Shown here one piece after another: positions 63,999-64,000 of a DNA stretch of 64,000 bases; the stretch's first letter is position 1, and each line of letters opens with the position of its first letter. Both the position numbers and the translations under genes were made by a program. A model generated the notes under the pieces. The model saw only the letters and a program-made list of their open reading frames with translations. It had not been told where the DNA came from and did not search any database. The stretch is from Cycas panzhihuaensis. Its lineage: Eukaryota > Cycadophyta. The stretch lies in contig CM041465.1 of the NCBI GenBank assembly GCA_023213395.1, positions 59,651,741 through 59,715,740 on the forward strand, in the 5' to 3' direction.

Positions 63999-64000
63999 GA

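Larger units (their letters stand above)
59359..64000 (+). mobile_element. Copia element Cop-4 (Tork/Tnt1-like), 5' LTR to end of pol
   Basis: 5' LTR 59,359-60,005, primer-binding site, gag, protease, integrase, RT and RNase H in Copia order on the plus strand; the pol stop TGA is at the last codon of the window, so the 3' LTR is just outside. Protein similarity is easier to read than in the other elements, suggesting a more recent insertion, but gag and pol still carry about ten or more stops and lost catalytic residues. It cuts Cop-3 at 59,358. Confidence 0.9.

Overview
The window looks like plant nuclear DNA, very AT-rich and built almost entirely from old, nested LTR retrotransposons with simple repeats. 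I recognise one probable intact gene, a DUF1218-family membrane protein at 28.6-30.0 kb. The scale of undeleted, decayed, nested elements would fit a large-genome seed plant such as a gymnosperm, but this is inference and I cannot name a species.

Layout. 1-2.1 kb: no recognisable gene. 2.1-3.55 kb: 3' end of a Copia-type gag-only element. 3.55-8.1 kb: nothing assignable. 8.17-8.93 kb: Ty3/Gypsy protease-RT relic (+). 8.93-26.69 kb: one Ty3/Gypsy element (Gyp-1, minus strand) whose LTRs lie at both ends and whose coding region is split by three insertions: gag-only element E1 (9,170-14,651, + strand, TSD TAGCC), Copia element Cop-1 (15,326-20,588, minus, flanked by GCATT) and an L1-type LINE (20,631-23,312, minus). 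26.7-28.5 kb: intergenic, with a weak SINE-like tRNA promoter. 28.5-30.4 kb: the gene island. 32.7-43.1 kb: a hierarchical tandem repeat (unit about 320 bp), interrupted by gag-only element E2 (33,351-38,559, minus, TSD AAAAT) and by a roughly 1.5-kb AT microsatellite. 43.5-46 kb: Copia pol relic (Cop-2, minus). 46.9-50.1 kb: a minus-strand LTR element lacking pol (X). 50.5-54.85 kb: Gypsy relic Gyp-2 (+) split by noncoding element E3. 56.25-59.36 kb: Copia Cop-3 (minus), broken by a + strand Copia element (Cop-4) that runs from 59,359 to the window end; its pol stop codon is the last codon of the window and its 3' LTR lies outside.

Most interesting: E1 and E2 are sister non-autonomous elements. 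They have closely similar LTRs, share an AGATCT-rich leader, carry only a decayed gag pushed against the 3' LTR, and have no protease, integrase or RT. In the same internal position each carries a different block of unrelated, more GC-rich, exon-like sequence. E2's block includes a PPR-gene fragment (closest in my memory to Arabidopsis At5g02830) and a fragment of the AKR2 ankyrin/STI1 chaperone gene, both antisense to the element. This suggests a retrotransposon lineage that picks up host gene pieces.

Hand counts of LTR differences (Gyp-1 about 25%, Cop-1 about 18%, E1 and E2 about 9%) agree with the nesting order. Most Copia and Gypsy reading frames carry stops, frameshifts or lost catalytic residues, so no element here looks autonomous.
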